Assembly (NCBI GenBank): GCA_003535305.1
Contig: DOHL01000105.1
Coordinates: forward strand, 1-7,771
DNA length: 7,771 nt
Direction: 5' to 3'
Source of the DNA: Candidatus Acetothermia bacterium
Lineage (GTDB): Bacteria; Bipolaricaulota; Bipolaricaulia; UBA7950
Part shown: piece after piece, positions 1 through 6,266 of the stretch
How the letters are laid out: each line of letters opens with the position of its first letter
Numbering within the stretch: position 1 is the first letter of the stretch
Translations under genes and position numbers: made by a program
The notes under the pieces: generated by a model
What the model saw: only the letters and a program-made list of their open reading frames with translations
Database searches by the model: none
What the model was told of the DNA's origin: nothing

Positions 1-1161
1 GCTGTTATGCACGCTCCTCGCACCTACACGCGGGAAGATATAGTTGAAATCAATTGCCACAGCGGCATCGTCCCGCTGCGCCGACTCCTTAATCTCCTGT
101 TGCAACACGGGGCTCGCCTTGCCGAACCAGGAGAGTTCACCAAACGAGCATTTCTCAACGGACGGATCGATCTTAATCAGGCAAAAGCAGTGCTCGATGT
201 GGTGAAAGCAAAGACAGAATTAGGATTAGAAGCGGCGATCAACCATTTAGAAGGTCGCTTTTCATCCCTTATCGCCTCAATCAGGGAGGAGCTTTCCCGC
301 CTGTTAGCGCAGATCGAGGTAGCGATCGATTTTCCTGATGCGGATATCGAACCACAATCACAGCAGGAACTCCTCTCCGATCTGGTCAGGTTGCAAGGCC
401 GTATAGATGGAATAATAGCGCGCGGCAAAGGGGGCAAGATCATGAAGCAGGGATTGGCGATCGTCATCCTCGGAAGAACTAATGTGGGAAAATCAACGTT
501 ACTCAACGCATTACTACAAGAGGAACGTGCGATTGTCACACCGATCCCTGGGACAACACGCGATGCATTAGAAGAGACCATCGCAATTGAAGGCATTCCG
601 TTCCGCCTTATCGATACTGCCGGCCTGCGCCGTAGTGACGACTTGATAGAAAAAGCAGGAATAGAGCGGGCCAAGCAGGCGAAAGAGATTGCGGATCTGG
701 TGCTGTTCGTCATTGATCGCAGCCTTCCGATTACCGATGATGATCGGCGATTGGCCGCTGATCTTGCCGGTAAAAGAGTAATTTTGCTGTACAATAAATC
801 GGACCTACCCGCAGCAACGGATATAGAACTGACTGGGAAGTGGGAGAAGGTCTATGAAATTTCAGCGCAAACTAAAATAGGGTTGAAAGAGCTAAAAGAA
901 GGAATAATCGATCTCTTCTTTTCAGGAGCAATGCCGGAGCGGAGCGGAATCTTACTCCTTGACGCATGGGAACGAGACCTCCTCCACCGAGCATCGCAAG
1001 CAATCGGTTGCGCAATAGAAGGACTGCAGGCTGGATCTTCAGTAGATATGGCGGCAGAAGAGATTAGAGCAGCGTATGTTGCCAGTATGCAGTTACAGGG
1101 AGTCGATGTTACAGAAGAGTTGCTTGATCGCATATTCGCTGATTTTTGCATTGGGAAATGA
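1..1161 (+). CDS. mnmE: tRNA uridine-5-carboxymethylaminomethyl(34) synthesis GTPase MnmE, 5' end cut by window edge
   Basis: MnmE, with MnmG, adds the aminomethyl/carboxymethylaminomethyl group at the wobble uridine of certain tRNAs, in the cytoplasm. The frame is open from base 1 (Ala-Val precede the first Met at base 7), so the gene starts left of the window; against the usual ~450-460 residues about 70 N-terminal residues of the folate-binding domain are missing. Counting from that Met: helical domain with PGEFTKRAF at 41-49; the G domain has G1 GRTNVGKS (156-163, with Thr where Pro is usual), G2 GTTRD (182-186), G3 DTAG (203-206), G4 NKSD (263-266) and G5 SAQ (286-288). The protein ends FCIGK, with the conserved functional cysteine at 381. 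The downstream gene is 249 bp away across a repeat-bearing spacer, so co-transcription is uncertain. Identification is essentially certain from motif order and the C-terminal signature. Confidence 0.97.
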   Translation, partial: AVMHAPRTYTREDIVEINCHSGIVPLRRLLNLLLQHGARLAEPGEFTKRAFLNGRIDLNQAKAVLDVVKAKTELGLEAAINHLEGRFSSLIASIREELSRLLAQIEVAIDFPDADIEPQSQQELLSDLVRLQGRIDGIIARGKGGKIMKQGLAIVILGRTNVGKSTLLNALLQEERAIVTPIPGTTRDALEETIAIEGIPFRLIDTAGLRRSDDLIEKAGIERAKQAKEIADLVLFVIDRSLPITDDDRRLAADLAGKRVILLYNKSDLPAATDIELTGKWEKVYEISAQTKIGLKELKEGIIDLFFSGAMPERSGILLLDAWERDLLHRASQAIGCAIEGLQAGSSVDMAAEEIRAAYVASMQLQGVDVTEELLDRIFADFCIGK

Positions 1162-1238
1162 GCAAAAGTCGTCCAAAGCCCAGAAGTCAAAACCCATAAC
1201 CCATGCGATGAACCCTATAACCACAGATTTGCGAATAG

Positions 1239-1293
1239 ACCACAGAGAACACCGAGAAGATAAAAAACTTATAATCTTTGTGAACTCTGTGGT
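1239..1293. repeat. Imperfect inverted repeat (ACCACAGAG / CTCTGTGGT hairpin) between mnmE and fumarase
   Basis: ACCACAGAG at 1239-1247 is perfectly complementary to CTCTGTGGT at 1285-1293. Two further 3-bp helices follow inside (1250-1252 with 1280-1282; 1255-1257 with 1275-1277), closing on an A/T-rich loop. A partial extra copy of the left arm, AACCACAGA, lies at 1219-1227. The spacer also repeats an AACCCAT-like word around 1191-1216 and 1322-1332. This resembles the dispersed intergenic palindromes with ACCACAGAG arms that recur in many environmental bacterial genomes; that family link is from memory. No T-run follows the right arm, so it is not a textbook terminator. Confidence 0.6.
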
Positions 1294-1340
1294 TGATATT
1301 TTCCGAAAGAGTTTTCAGATAAAACCCATGAACTATGTAA

Positions 1341-1370
1341 TTGACGCGTGTCTTGGCCAAGAGCAATAAA
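1341..1370 (+). promoter_or_regulatory. Candidate promoter with internal 12-bp palindrome upstream of the fumarase genes
   Basis: TTGACG (1341-1346) matches the -35 consensus at 5 of 6 positions. Eighteen bases on, AATAAA (1365-1370) matches the -10 consensus at 4 of 6. Between them lies the perfect palindrome TCTTGGCCAAGA (1351-1362), placed where a repressor could block RNA polymerase. It lies about 40 bp before the GTG start of the fumarase alpha gene. The hexamer match is moderate and the operator role is inferred. Confidence 0.35.
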
Positions 1371-1410
1371 TAACGAAGATAGATTGAAGTCGGATCAATG
1401 GAGGAACGGA

Positions 1411-2274
1411 GTGGACGAAGAACAATTATCAGCGGCATTGATTACCGCATTACAACAGGCAACAGCGGTATTACCGCAAGATGTAATCACCGCACTACAA
1501 AGAGCGGAAGCCAGTGAAGATTCACCACTGGCAAAGGAACAATTGCAAACTATTCTGCGTAATATCGAAGTAGCAAAAGAGCATAGAGTTCCCCTCTGTC
1601 AAGATACCGGCCTTCATACTTTCTTTATCACTGCAGGAACTGCGAGTCCCTATCTGAGTAAGTTGCAGCGGGTCATTAAACATGCATTGGCTGAGGCAAC
1701 GGAGCAGATTCCCCTGCGGCCGAATACAGTACATCCATTCACCGGTGAAAATTCAGGTGATAACCTTGGTCGGTATATGCCTTATCTGAGCTGGGAGCTG
1801 ATTGATGGCGATGAGATTACGATCACTATCCTCCCTAAAGGCGGAGGGAGTGAAAATATGAGCGCATTGAAGATGCTTCTCCCTACCGCAGGAATGAGTG
1901 AAATCAAGCGGACAGTAGTCGATCATATAATCGCCTGTGGTGGAAAACCTTGTCCTCCAACGATCGTCGGCATAGGAATCGGCGGTGGGGCGGATATTGC
2001 GATGAATTTGGGTAAACGCGCTCTCTTACGCCCTGTCGGTGACCATCATCCCGAACCGATGGTCGCTGCGCTGGAAGAAGAGCTTGTCCATTTGCTCAAC
2101 ATGAGCGGTGTAGGTCCGATGGGAATCGGCGGGAAGAATACCGTCCTCGCTGTTCATATCGAATATGCTTATCGGCATACTGCTTCTTTGCCGGTAGGAA
2201 TAGTGGTTCAATGCTGGGCGCACCGTTGGGCTAAGATCCATCTTGCTGCTGACGGCACGATTAAGGTGATATAA
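1411..2274 (+). CDS. Class I (Fe-S) fumarate hydratase, alpha subunit
   Basis: This is the N-terminal half of the two-subunit, [4Fe-4S]-dependent fumarase that interconverts fumarate and L-malate in the cytoplasm. I start it at GTG 1411, which has GGAGG at 1400-1404 six bases upstream; the longer reading from 1348 has no ribosome binding site and adds residues unlike the family. The 287-residue length is usual for separate alpha subunits. The three cluster-ligand cysteine contexts are visible: PLCQDTG (Cys63), GGKPCPP (Cys181) and VQCWAHR (Cys268). Other family blocks are LPKGGGSENMS (141-151) and IGIGGGAD (188-195). The beta subunit follows with no gap. The closest alternative is the alpha subunit of L(+)-tartrate dehydratase, which is homologous; no motif I can read separates them, but fumarase is far more common. 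The cluster type is oxygen-labile, fitting anaerobic or microaerobic life. Confidence 0.92.
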   Translation: MDEEQLSAALITALQQATAVLPQDVITALQRAEASEDSPLAKEQLQTILRNIEVAKEHRVPLCQDTGLHTFFITAGTASPYLSKLQRVIKHALAEATEQIPLRPNTVHPFTGENSGDNLGRYMPYLSWELIDGDEITITILPKGGGSENMSALKMLLPTAGMSEIKRTVVDHIIACGGKPCPPTIVGIGIGGGADIAMNLGKRALLRPVGDHHPEPMVAALEEELVHLLNMSGVGPMGIGGKNTVLAVHIEYAYRHTASLPVGIVVQCWAHRWAKIHLAADGTIKVI

Positions 2275-2871
2275 ATGGAACGAGAGATTGTCGGGCCGAT
2301 CACGGAAAAAGAGATGCGCTCATTGCGCGTCGGTGATCTTTTTGATTTGACGGGAAAGGTCTTTACCGCACGCGATAAGACGCATCAGTTGCTGCTCAAA
2401 CTGCATGAAACAAAAGAAAAGATTCCCTTTGACCCGACCTCGATGGCACTCTTCCACTGTGGACCGGTAGCGAAGCGTTATAAAGGAAATTGGCAGATAC
2501 TTTCCGCAGGGCCGACGTCAAGTATCAGGATGGAGGATATTACTCCCCGGTTTTTGGCTACTTTTAAGATAAAGCTGATCATCGGTAAAGGAGGGATGGG
2601 GGCAAAGACACAGCAGGCGCTGCAAGAACAGGGGGCGGTATACGCTCATTATACCGGTGGAGCAGGAGCGCTATCTGCTCGCTCATTCACTCGAGTGGAG
2701 AAAGTCTTCTGGTTGAAAGAACTGGGCATGGCCAATGCAGTGTGGATTATGGTCGCCCAACAGTTCGGCCCGCTCCTTGTCACCATGGATTCTGTGGGAG
2801 GTAGCCTATACAAAGAACTAAACGGCAAGATTGCCAAGAATAAAGAAGCGATCTATGCACGAATCGGATAA
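2275..2871 (+). CDS. Class I (Fe-S) fumarate hydratase, beta subunit
   Basis: This is the C-terminal half of class I fumarase, which pairs with the alpha subunit to complete the active site. At 198 residues it has the normal length of a free-standing beta chain. Visible family blocks are the GKVFTARDKTH segment (27-37), HCGP (61-64), GPTSSIRM (79-86), IGKGGM (103-108) and YTGGAGAL (126-133); the GPTSSIRM and GKGG segments hold the substrate-binding Thr, Arg and Lys in characterised relatives. Its ATG directly follows the TAA of the alpha gene (TAAATG), and the AAGGTGAT string at the end of the alpha gene can serve as ribosome binding site, so the two subunits should be made in step. Tartrate dehydratase beta is the homologous alternative. 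Confidence 0.92.
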   Translation: MEREIVGPITEKEMRSLRVGDLFDLTGKVFTARDKTHQLLLKLHETKEKIPFDPTSMALFHCGPVAKRYKGNWQILSAGPTSSIRMEDITPRFLATFKIKLIIGKGGMGAKTQQALQEQGAVYAHYTGGAGALSARSFTRVEKVFWLKELGMANAVWIMVAQQFGPLLVTMDSVGGSLYKELNGKIAKNKEAIYARIG

Positions 2872-2950
2872 ATTACCGCTCTTTGCGCAGTTACCCCTGA
2901 GCGGATATATTAGTCGGTAAAGCGGAACTTTTGCATTACACGTGATAATA

Positions 2951-2956
2951 GGGAGG
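2951..2956 (+). promoter_or_regulatory. Strong ribosome binding site of ahcY
   Basis: GGGAGG sits eight bases before the ATG at 2965. It rules out the out-of-frame ATG at 2958 and fixes the ahcY start. The 93-bp spacer before it (2872-2964) has a weak TTACCG / CGGTAA inverted pair but no convincing promoter, terminator or riboswitch. Confidence 0.7.
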
Positions 2957-2964
2957 TATGATAT

Positions 2965-4191
2965 ATGACAGATGAACTACGCAACAGCGGTGCGCTGAAA
3001 ATTGAGTGGGTCAAAGAACATATGCCGGTGCTGGGCGAACTGGCTCGTCGTTTGCGACATACAAAGCCATTTACAAAGATGAAGGTGGCTATCTGTCTCC
3101 ATCTGGAAGCAAAGACAGCGTATATGGCGCAAGTTATCAAAGATGGCGGAGCAGAGGTGGCGATCTGTGGCAGCAATCCTCTCTCCACCCAGGACGACGT
3201 CGCTCTGGCGCTGGCAGAGAGCGGTGTTACGGTCAATGCCAAGTACGATGCATCCCCAGAGGAGTATGAATCACATCTGGCGCGCACCCTAAAGATAGAA
3301 CCTAATCTGATCATCGATGATGGAGCGGACTTGGTCTCTCTTCTCCATACCGAATACGCTCATTTACTACCTGCAGTGCGCGGCGGCGCCGAAGAGACCA
3401 CAACAGGTGTCCTCCGTCTCCAGGCGATGGAAGAGGAAGGAGCGTTAAAGATACCGATGCTGGCAGTCAATGATGCCTATTGTAAGTATCTGTTTGATAA
3501 TCGGTACGGCACAGGACAATCTGTATTCGATGGTATCCTCCGCACTACCAACCTGTTGGTGGCAGGAAAGAAGGTTGTCGTCGTTGGTTACGGTTGGTGC
3601 GGTAAAGGAGTGGCGATGCGCGCTCAAGGACTGGGAGCGCAGGTTATCATCTGCGAGATAAATCCGATCAAGGCACTGGAAGCAGCGATGGAGGGATACC
3701 AAGTGATGGAGATGGAGCAGGCGGCAGCAGAAGGCGATATCTTTATCACAGTAACCGGCGGAAAAGGAGTGATCAATGTAGATGCGCTTGAACGGTTAAA
3801 GGATGGAGCGATACTCGCCAATGCCGGCCATTTTGACATTGAAATCGATGTTGTTGGACTGGAAAAGATGGCCCACACGCAGAGAACAGTACGCAAGAAT
3901 ATCGTTGAGTACGATATAGGCGGAAAAAAGATATATCTTCTTGCTGCAGGACGATTGGTCAACCTTGCCGCTGCTGATGGCCATCCAGCGGAGATAATGG
4001 ATATGGCGTTCGCATTACAGGTCTCAGCGCTCCTCTATTTACAAAAAAACAAATTGCCGGCAAAAGTCCTTCCCTTGCCGCCAGAGATTGATGAGCAAGT
4101 AGCAGAATTAAAACTGACAGCGATGGGGATCAAGATCGATCGTCTGGATGAAGAGCAGAAGAAATACCTGACGAGCTGGCAACGAGAATAA
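2965..4191 (+). CDS. ahcY: Adenosylhomocysteinase family protein, short archaeal/thermophile type, possibly acting on S-inosylhomocysteine
   Basis: This family reversibly cleaves S-adenosylhomocysteine, the by-product of methyltransferases, to homocysteine and adenosine using tightly bound NAD. At 408 residues it is the short form, without the extra insertion of long bacterial/eukaryotic enzymes; it ends YLTSWQRE instead of the Lys/Tyr-containing tail that reaches a neighbour's NAD in the human enzyme. Residues matching human catalytic positions are present: His46, Asp118-Asp119, Glu144 in EETTTGV, Lys174, Asp178-Asn179, His289 in NAGHFD and His340 in DGHP. The NAD motif is GYGWCGKG (208-215). 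The odd point is the base-pocket motif HLEAKT (46-51): Glu and Lys replace the Thr and Glu/Gln that surround adenine in typical enzymes. Reported S-inosylhomocysteine hydrolase activity in Methanocaldococcus makes an inosine substrate plausible, but this is inference. It lies upstream of mtnA and an aldolase. Confidence 0.95.
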   Translation: MTDELRNSGALKIEWVKEHMPVLGELARRLRHTKPFTKMKVAICLHLEAKTAYMAQVIKDGGAEVAICGSNPLSTQDDVALALAESGVTVNAKYDASPEEYESHLARTLKIEPNLIIDDGADLVSLLHTEYAHLLPAVRGGAEETTTGVLRLQAMEEEGALKIPMLAVNDAYCKYLFDNRYGTGQSVFDGILRTTNLLVAGKKVVVVGYGWCGKGVAMRAQGLGAQVIICEINPIKALEAAMEGYQVMEMEQAAAEGDIFITVTGGKGVINVDALERLKDGAILANAGHFDIEIDVVGLEKMAHTQRTVRKNIVEYDIGGKKIYLLAAGRLVNLAAADGHPAEIMDMAFALQVSALLYLQKNKLPAKVLPLPPEIDEQVAELKLTAMGIKIDRLDEEQKKYLTSWQRE

Positions 4192-4234
4192 ATTGCGCTA
4201 ATTACCATCCCATTTGCCGTACTACTTCAATGAC

Positions 4235-4249
4235 GAGGAGAACGGATTG
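4235..4249 (+). promoter_or_regulatory. Ribosome binding site and TTG start that decide the mtnA N-terminus
   Basis: GAGGAG at 4235-4240 is followed after six bases by TTG (4247-4249). Starting there gives MKTLFWNENKLYLLDQRKLP, which lines up with the usual beginning of MtnA proteins. An in-frame TTG at 4214 would add 11 residues but has no purine-rich sequence before it. Confidence 0.75.
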
Positions 4250-5281
4250 AAAACGCTGTTCTGGAACGAAAACAAGCTCTATTTGCTCGATCAACGTAAA
4301 CTTCCGCATGAGACCAGCTATGTTATCTGTGCTGATCACCGCGCCGTTGCTGCTGCGATCAGAAATATGGTCGTGCGTGGTGCGCCGGCGATCGGCGTAG
4401 CAGCAGCCTATGGAATGGCGTTGGCAGCGATGCAGAACCGATCATCTTCAATTGCCGGCCTTTTGGCTGTGCTGCAAAGCGCGGGAAATGAATTGACCAA
4501 GACACGCCCCACAGCAGTGAATTTACGCTGGGCAATAGAGCAGATGCTCGCAAAGGCAAAGCAATATTCCGCTGAATCGGTGGCCGTGATAACTACACAG
4601 TTGATCAGTGAAGCAGAGACAATCGCCGCGGAAGACATTAAAATCAATCGCTCTATCGGAGCACATGGCGCTGCTTTGATCGATGATGGCGCGCGTATCC
4701 TCACGCTGTGCAATGCCGGCGCACTGGCCACAGCAGGATATGGCACGGCATTGGGAGTGATATTCGCTGCTCATGCCAAGGGACACAAAGTAAGCGTATT
4801 TGCATGCGAAACGCGGCCGTATCTACAGGGAGCGCGCCTCACCACATGGGAACTTTCACAAGCCGGCGTCCCTGTAACATTGATCGTTGACAACGCTGCC
4901 GGTCTTCTCTTTCAGCGGAAGATGATCGATATGGTGATCGTCGGTGCCGATCGCATCGTTGCCAACGGTGATGTCGCCAACAAGATCGGCACCTATCCAC
5001 TCTCTGTCCTGGCAGCGGAACATGGCGTTCCGTTCTACGTCGCCGCCCCTCTCTCTACATTCGACTTGACACTTTCCAGCCGCGAAGAGATACCGATCGA
5101 AGAGCGCAGCAGCCGTGAAATCACCCATATCGCAGAAGTAAAGATCACCGGCGATGAGATTTCTGTTTACAATCCGTCATTCGATTTGACACCGGCCGAA
5201 AAAATCAGCGCGATCATAACTGAACAAGGGATCATTCATCGACCCGATCGGGGAAAGATAGCTGAATTATTCGCAAAATGA
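4247..5281 (+). CDS. mtnA: S-methyl-5-thioribose-1-phosphate isomerase (also acts on 5-deoxyribose-1-phosphate in some organisms)
   Basis: MtnA converts methylthioribose-1-phosphate to methylthioribulose-1-phosphate in methionine/MTA salvage, and in several organisms also isomerises 5-deoxyribose-1-phosphate. With the TTG start at 4247 it has 344 residues, the normal length. Diagnostic blocks in order: LLDQRKLP (13-20), VRGAPAIG (43-50), CNAGALATAGYGTALG (155-170) with the catalytic Cys155, FACETRPYLQGARLT (185-199), VGADRI (232-237) with catalytic Asp235, ANKIGTY (244-250), and NPSFDLTP (309-316). These separate it from its relatives, the eIF2B alpha-type subunits and ribose-1,5-bisphosphate isomerase. 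It begins 55 bp after ahcY and its TGA overlaps the aldolase ATG (ATGA), so the isomerase and the enzyme that would consume its product are translationally coupled. Confidence 0.93.
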   Translation: MKTLFWNENKLYLLDQRKLPHETSYVICADHRAVAAAIRNMVVRGAPAIGVAAAYGMALAAMQNRSSSIAGLLAVLQSAGNELTKTRPTAVNLRWAIEQMLAKAKQYSAESVAVITTQLISEAETIAAEDIKINRSIGAHGAALIDDGARILTLCNAGALATAGYGTALGVIFAAHAKGHKVSVFACETRPYLQGARLTTWELSQAGVPVTLIVDNAAGLLFQRKMIDMVIVGADRIVANGDVANKIGTYPLSVLAAEHGVPFYVAAPLSTFDLTLSSREEIPIEERSSREITHIAEVKITGDEISVYNPSFDLTPAEKISAIITEQGIIHRPDRGKIAELFAK

Positions 5282-5979
5282 CAGACACGATTGATCACCA
5301 CCAGCAAACGATAATCGAAACAGCCCTTCAGATGGCAAAAGAGCGGCTTGTCTTCGGCAGTTGGGGTAATATCAGCCTGCGTATCGATACTGAGAAGATC
5401 ATAATTACTCCAAGCGGCATCGATTACGATAAAATGCAATGCGAAGATTTAGTCCTCGTCGATTCTGCCGGTACGATCTTAGCAGGCAACCAACGCCCAT
5501 CAAGTGAGCTTCCGCTCCACTTGGCTATCTATAACCAGCGTCAGGATGTGCATGCAATTGTGCATACGCACAGCATCTACGCCACCAGTTTTGCAATCGT
5601 GCGGCAGCCGATTCCACCGGTCGTGGAAGACCTTGTTCAAATAGTCGGAGGAACAGTAGAAATTGCTGAATATGCTCTTCCCGGGACAGATGAATTGGCA
5701 CGCAATGTGCTCGTTGCTCTCGCTGACCGCAACGCTGTCCTGCTTGCCAATCACGGTGTCGTCGGAGTAGCCGCTGAAATCACAGAAGCACTCAAAGTAT
5801 GTTCTCTCGTGGAAAAGACGGCACAGAGCGTCATCTTTGCCCGTCTTCTCGGTGATGTAGTTGGGTTATCACACCGCGACATCGAAACGATGCGGACATT
5901 TTATTGCGAGGAATATAGGCCGCGAAAACGAGACAAATTGACGCCGATCGAAGATGCAGGAGAGAAAACAAACGAATAG
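5278..5979 (+). CDS. Class II (zinc) aldolase, FucA/AraD family; probable 5-(methylthio)/5-deoxyribulose-1-phosphate aldolase
   Basis: The family splits or dehydrates ketose-1-phosphates using a zinc ion held by three histidines. Visible in the 233 residues: the phosphate-binding GNIS (30-33) and TPSG (44-47), the SSE segment with catalytic Glu77, zinc ligands His97 and His99 in VHTHS and His159 in ANHG. Overlap with mtnA by ATGA suggests that its substrate is the MtnA product. Two outcomes are possible: aldol cleavage to DHAP plus (methylthio)acetaldehyde or lactaldehyde, the shunt described for Rhodospirillum rubrum and Methanocaldococcus, or dehydration as by MtnB in the classical methionine salvage pathway. 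No other mtn gene (mtnC, mtnD, mtnW, mtnX) is in the window, which leans towards the aldolase. L-fuculose- or L-ribulose-phosphate specificity cannot be excluded from sequence. No close ribosome binding site precedes the ATG, so translation probably depends on mtnA. Confidence 0.82.
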   Translation: MTDTIDHHQQTIIETALQMAKERLVFGSWGNISLRIDTEKIIITPSGIDYDKMQCEDLVLVDSAGTILAGNQRPSSELPLHLAIYNQRQDVHAIVHTHSIYATSFAIVRQPIPPVVEDLVQIVGGTVEIAEYALPGTDELARNVLVALADRNAVLLANHGVVGVAAEITEALKVCSLVEKTAQSVIFARLLGDVVGLSHRDIETMRTFYCEEYRPRKRDKLTPIEDAGEKTNE

Positions 5980-5998
5980 AGCAAGGTGCTGTTGCTCT
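5978..5998 (+). terminator. Hairpin overlapping the aldolase stop codon; weak terminator candidate
   Basis: AGAGCAA (5978-5984) and TTGCTCT (5992-5998) form a perfect 7-bp stem with a 7-base loop. The stem begins on the second base of the TAG stop (5977-5979). It is followed by CCC and an A/G-rich stretch, not a T-run, so intrinsic termination is doubtful. It may instead stabilise the 3' end of the transcript. Confidence 0.3.
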
Positions 5999-6009
5999 CC
6001 CAGGAAAGC

Positions 6010-6052
6010 GTTCAGCTGTCAGCTATCAACGGTCAGCAAAGAAAGTAGGGGC
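6010..6052. repeat. Composite repeat, copy 1: NNTCAGC heptamers + A-rich linker + AAAGTAGGGGC
   Basis: Four heptamers run head to tail: GTTCAGC, TGTCAGC, TATCAAC, GGTCAGC (6010-6037). After a short A/G linker comes AAAGTAGGGGC (6042-6052). GGGCGA at 6049-6054 is complementary to TCGCCC at 6084-6089, and GCCG/CGGC at 6069-6080 can form a small inner hairpin. The whole 6045-6090 stretch therefore looks like a decayed palindromic intergenic repeat of the GTAGGGGCGA...TCGCCC kind. Confidence 0.55.
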
Positions 6053-6139
6053 GATTCCAAGGCTCTGTGCCGCCCACGGCCGTTCGCCCGATAACTGCAC
6101 GGGGCAGGAGTTCATAGAGTTAAGAAAGAAGTAAAAAGC

Positions 6140-6187
6140 GGTCAGCGGTCAGCGGTCAGCTTTCAGAAGCCAGAAAAAAGTAGGGGC
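6140..6187. repeat. Composite repeat, copy 2: GGTCAGC x3 + A-rich linker + AAAGTAGGGGC
   Basis: GGTCAGC occurs three times in perfect tandem (6140-6160), followed by the degenerate TTTCAGA, an A-rich linker and AAAGTAGGGGC (6177-6187). The same parts occur in the same order and direction as in copy 1, 130 bp upstream. The heptamer length is not a multiple of three and no coding frame runs through it. Confidence 0.6.
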
Positions 6188-6266
6188 TACGAACTCAATA
6201 ATAGAGATCTTATCTCGGATTTCTTCGCTACGGACTCCTTGTTTTATGTAGCAAAATGTCAAAATA

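Noticed and set aside
177..794. 205-codon - strand ORF inside mnmE
   Set aside because: It is an antisense shadow: Ser/Arg-rich, no known motifs, and fully covered by the unmistakable mnmE frame.
2872..2964. SAH or SAM riboswitch, or a separate promoter, in front of ahcY
   Set aside because: I could not match the conserved cores of these riboswitches. The only -10-like GATAAT (2944-2949) is directly against the ribosome binding site and has no -35 partner.
5278..5979. Naming the aldolase MtnB (methylthioribulose-1-phosphate dehydratase)
   Set aside because: Family motifs do not separate dehydratase from aldolase, and none of the downstream methionine-salvage genes is present here.
5978..5998. 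A firm intrinsic terminator after the aldolase
   Set aside because: The stem is perfect but there is no T-run after it, so it is listed only as a weak candidate.
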